Shown piece after piece: positions 5,284 through 5,774 of a stretch of 5,774 nt of DNA. Each line of letters begins with the position of its first letter. Position 1 is the stretch's first letter. The stretch comes from Alphaproteobacteria bacterium (GTDB taxonomy: Bacteria; Pseudomonadota; Alphaproteobacteria; Puniceispirillales; Marisalimonadaceae). A program made the translations under genes and the position numbers. The notes below the pieces were generated by a model. That model was not told the DNA's origin and did not search any database. It worked only from the letters and a program-made list of their open reading frames with translations. Location of the stretch: positions 1-5,774 of the forward strand of contig JADHRC010000105.1 in assembly GCA_016777645.1 (NCBI GenBank), in the 5' to 3' direction.

Positions 5284-5774
5284 ATGAATAGAAATGAAAC
5301 TCTAAAATTAATTATGAATAGCGCTTTAAAAGCTGCCTTGCCACAAGGTAAGTTTACAATACTTCCTGAAAAACCAAAAGGGAAGCTTTTGGTTATTGGA
5401 GCAGGTAAAGCTGCTGCAAGCATGGCTAAAGAATTTGAAAAAAGTTATCATGGACCAATTGAAGGCTTAGTCATTACACGATATGGACATAGTAGTAAAA
5501 CAAAGTTCATAGAAGTAATTGAAGCTTCTCATCCAGAACCAGATATGAGTGGTTTACTTGCTTCAAAAAGAATATTTAATTTAGCTAAAAAAGCAACTTT
5601 AGATGATCATGTCATATTTCTTATCTCTGGGGGAGCATCCTCACTATTAACGTTGCCAGCAGATGGATTAAGCTTTGAAGAAAAACAGAAAATCAACAAG
5701 GAACTTTTAATTTGTGGTGCGCCTATTGATCAGATGAATATTGTTAGAAGATCTTTGTCTAAAATTAAAGGTGG
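5284..5774 (+). CDS. Glycerate 2-kinase (GckA/TtuD, MOFRL family), C-terminus cut by window edge
   Basis: This cytoplasmic kinase phosphorylates D-glycerate with ATP to give 2-phosphoglycerate, feeding lower glycolysis. The frame is open from ATG 5284 to the right edge (163 codons). Family proteins run about 400-450 residues, so only the N-terminal part of the DUF4147 domain is present and the C-terminal MOFRL domain is outside. Visible family blocks are VIGAGKAAASMA (37-48, with the conserved K42), ITRYGH (64-69), EASHPEPD (80-87), LISGGASSLL (113-122) and CGAPIDQMNIVRRSLSKIKGG (from 144 to the edge). The start at 5284 gives an N-terminus of family length. An in-frame ATG at 5266 would add six residues, and the frame is closed by TAA at 5257-5259. 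No Shine-Dalgarno precedes either ATG. It is divergent from the crotonase gene. Its role could be hydroxypyruvate/tartronate or glycolate-derived glycerate use, or recycling of glycerate from glucosylglycerate; the window does not decide. Confidence 0.9.
   Translation, partial: MNRNETLKLIMNSALKAALPQGKFTILPEKPKGKLLVIGAGKAAASMAKEFEKSYHGPIEGLVITRYGHSSKTKFIEVIEASHPEPDMSGLLASKRIFNLAKKATLDDHVIFLISGGASSLLTLPADGLSFEEKQKINKELLICGAPIDQMNIVRRSLSKIKG

Noticed and set aside
1..5774. tRNA, rRNA, CRISPR, insertion sequence, toxin-antitoxin or phage genes
   Set aside because: No repeat arrays, no terminal inverted repeats, no transposase or integrase motifs, no cloverleaf-like segment. Nearly every base lies in a recognisable metabolic or cell-envelope gene.

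Overview
The window comes from a compact, strongly AT-rich bacterial genome (roughly 30-33% G+C by eye) with gaps of only 4-96 bases between genes. Gene density, base composition and protein style fit a streamlined marine alphaproteobacterium of the SAR11 or HIMB59/AEGEAN-169 kind. The lytic transglycosylase supports this: its WPW-type motif next to the catalytic domain is, from memory, typical of alphaproteobacterial homologues. The lineage is an inference; no marker gene is present.

Six genes lie head to tail on the minus strand, in transcription order: a crotonase-fold CoA enzyme (4402-5187), a secreted lytic transglycosylase (3689-4366), a PnbA-like nitroreductase (2940-3611), a 12-helix MFS transporter (1677-2903), an MpgP-type HAD phosphatase (810-1649) and glucosyl-3-phosphoglycerate synthase (1-805, cut by the left edge). 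Spacings are 35, 77, 36, 27 and 4 nt, so they could form one operon, with a possible break at the 77-nt gap. A seventh gene, a MOFRL-type glycerate 2-kinase (5284-5774, cut by the right edge), is divergent; the 96-nt gap before it should hold the promoters for both directions.

The clearest module is the left end. GpgS would join glucose from an NDP-glucose to 3-phosphoglycerate, and the phosphatase would remove the phosphate to give glucosylglycerate, a nitrogen-free compatible solute known from marine picocyanobacteria and other salt-adapted bacteria. The 4-nt spacing, with the gpgS ribosome binding site inside the end of the phosphatase gene, suggests coupled translation. The MFS gene just upstream is a candidate transporter for a related compound, but nothing in its sequence fixes the substrate. 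The divergent glycerate kinase acts on the acid released when glucosylglycerate is broken down, so a link is chemically plausible but not shown. The crotonase, transglycosylase and nitroreductase have no evident part in that pathway and may simply be co-transcribed.

I found no RNA genes, mobile elements, CRISPR arrays, convincing terminators or broken genes, and no gene-free stretch over 100 bases. I see no clear sign of a wholly undescribed system. The most unusual points are the crotonase lacking both hydratase glutamates and the synthase, phosphatase, transporter and glycerate kinase neighbourhood.
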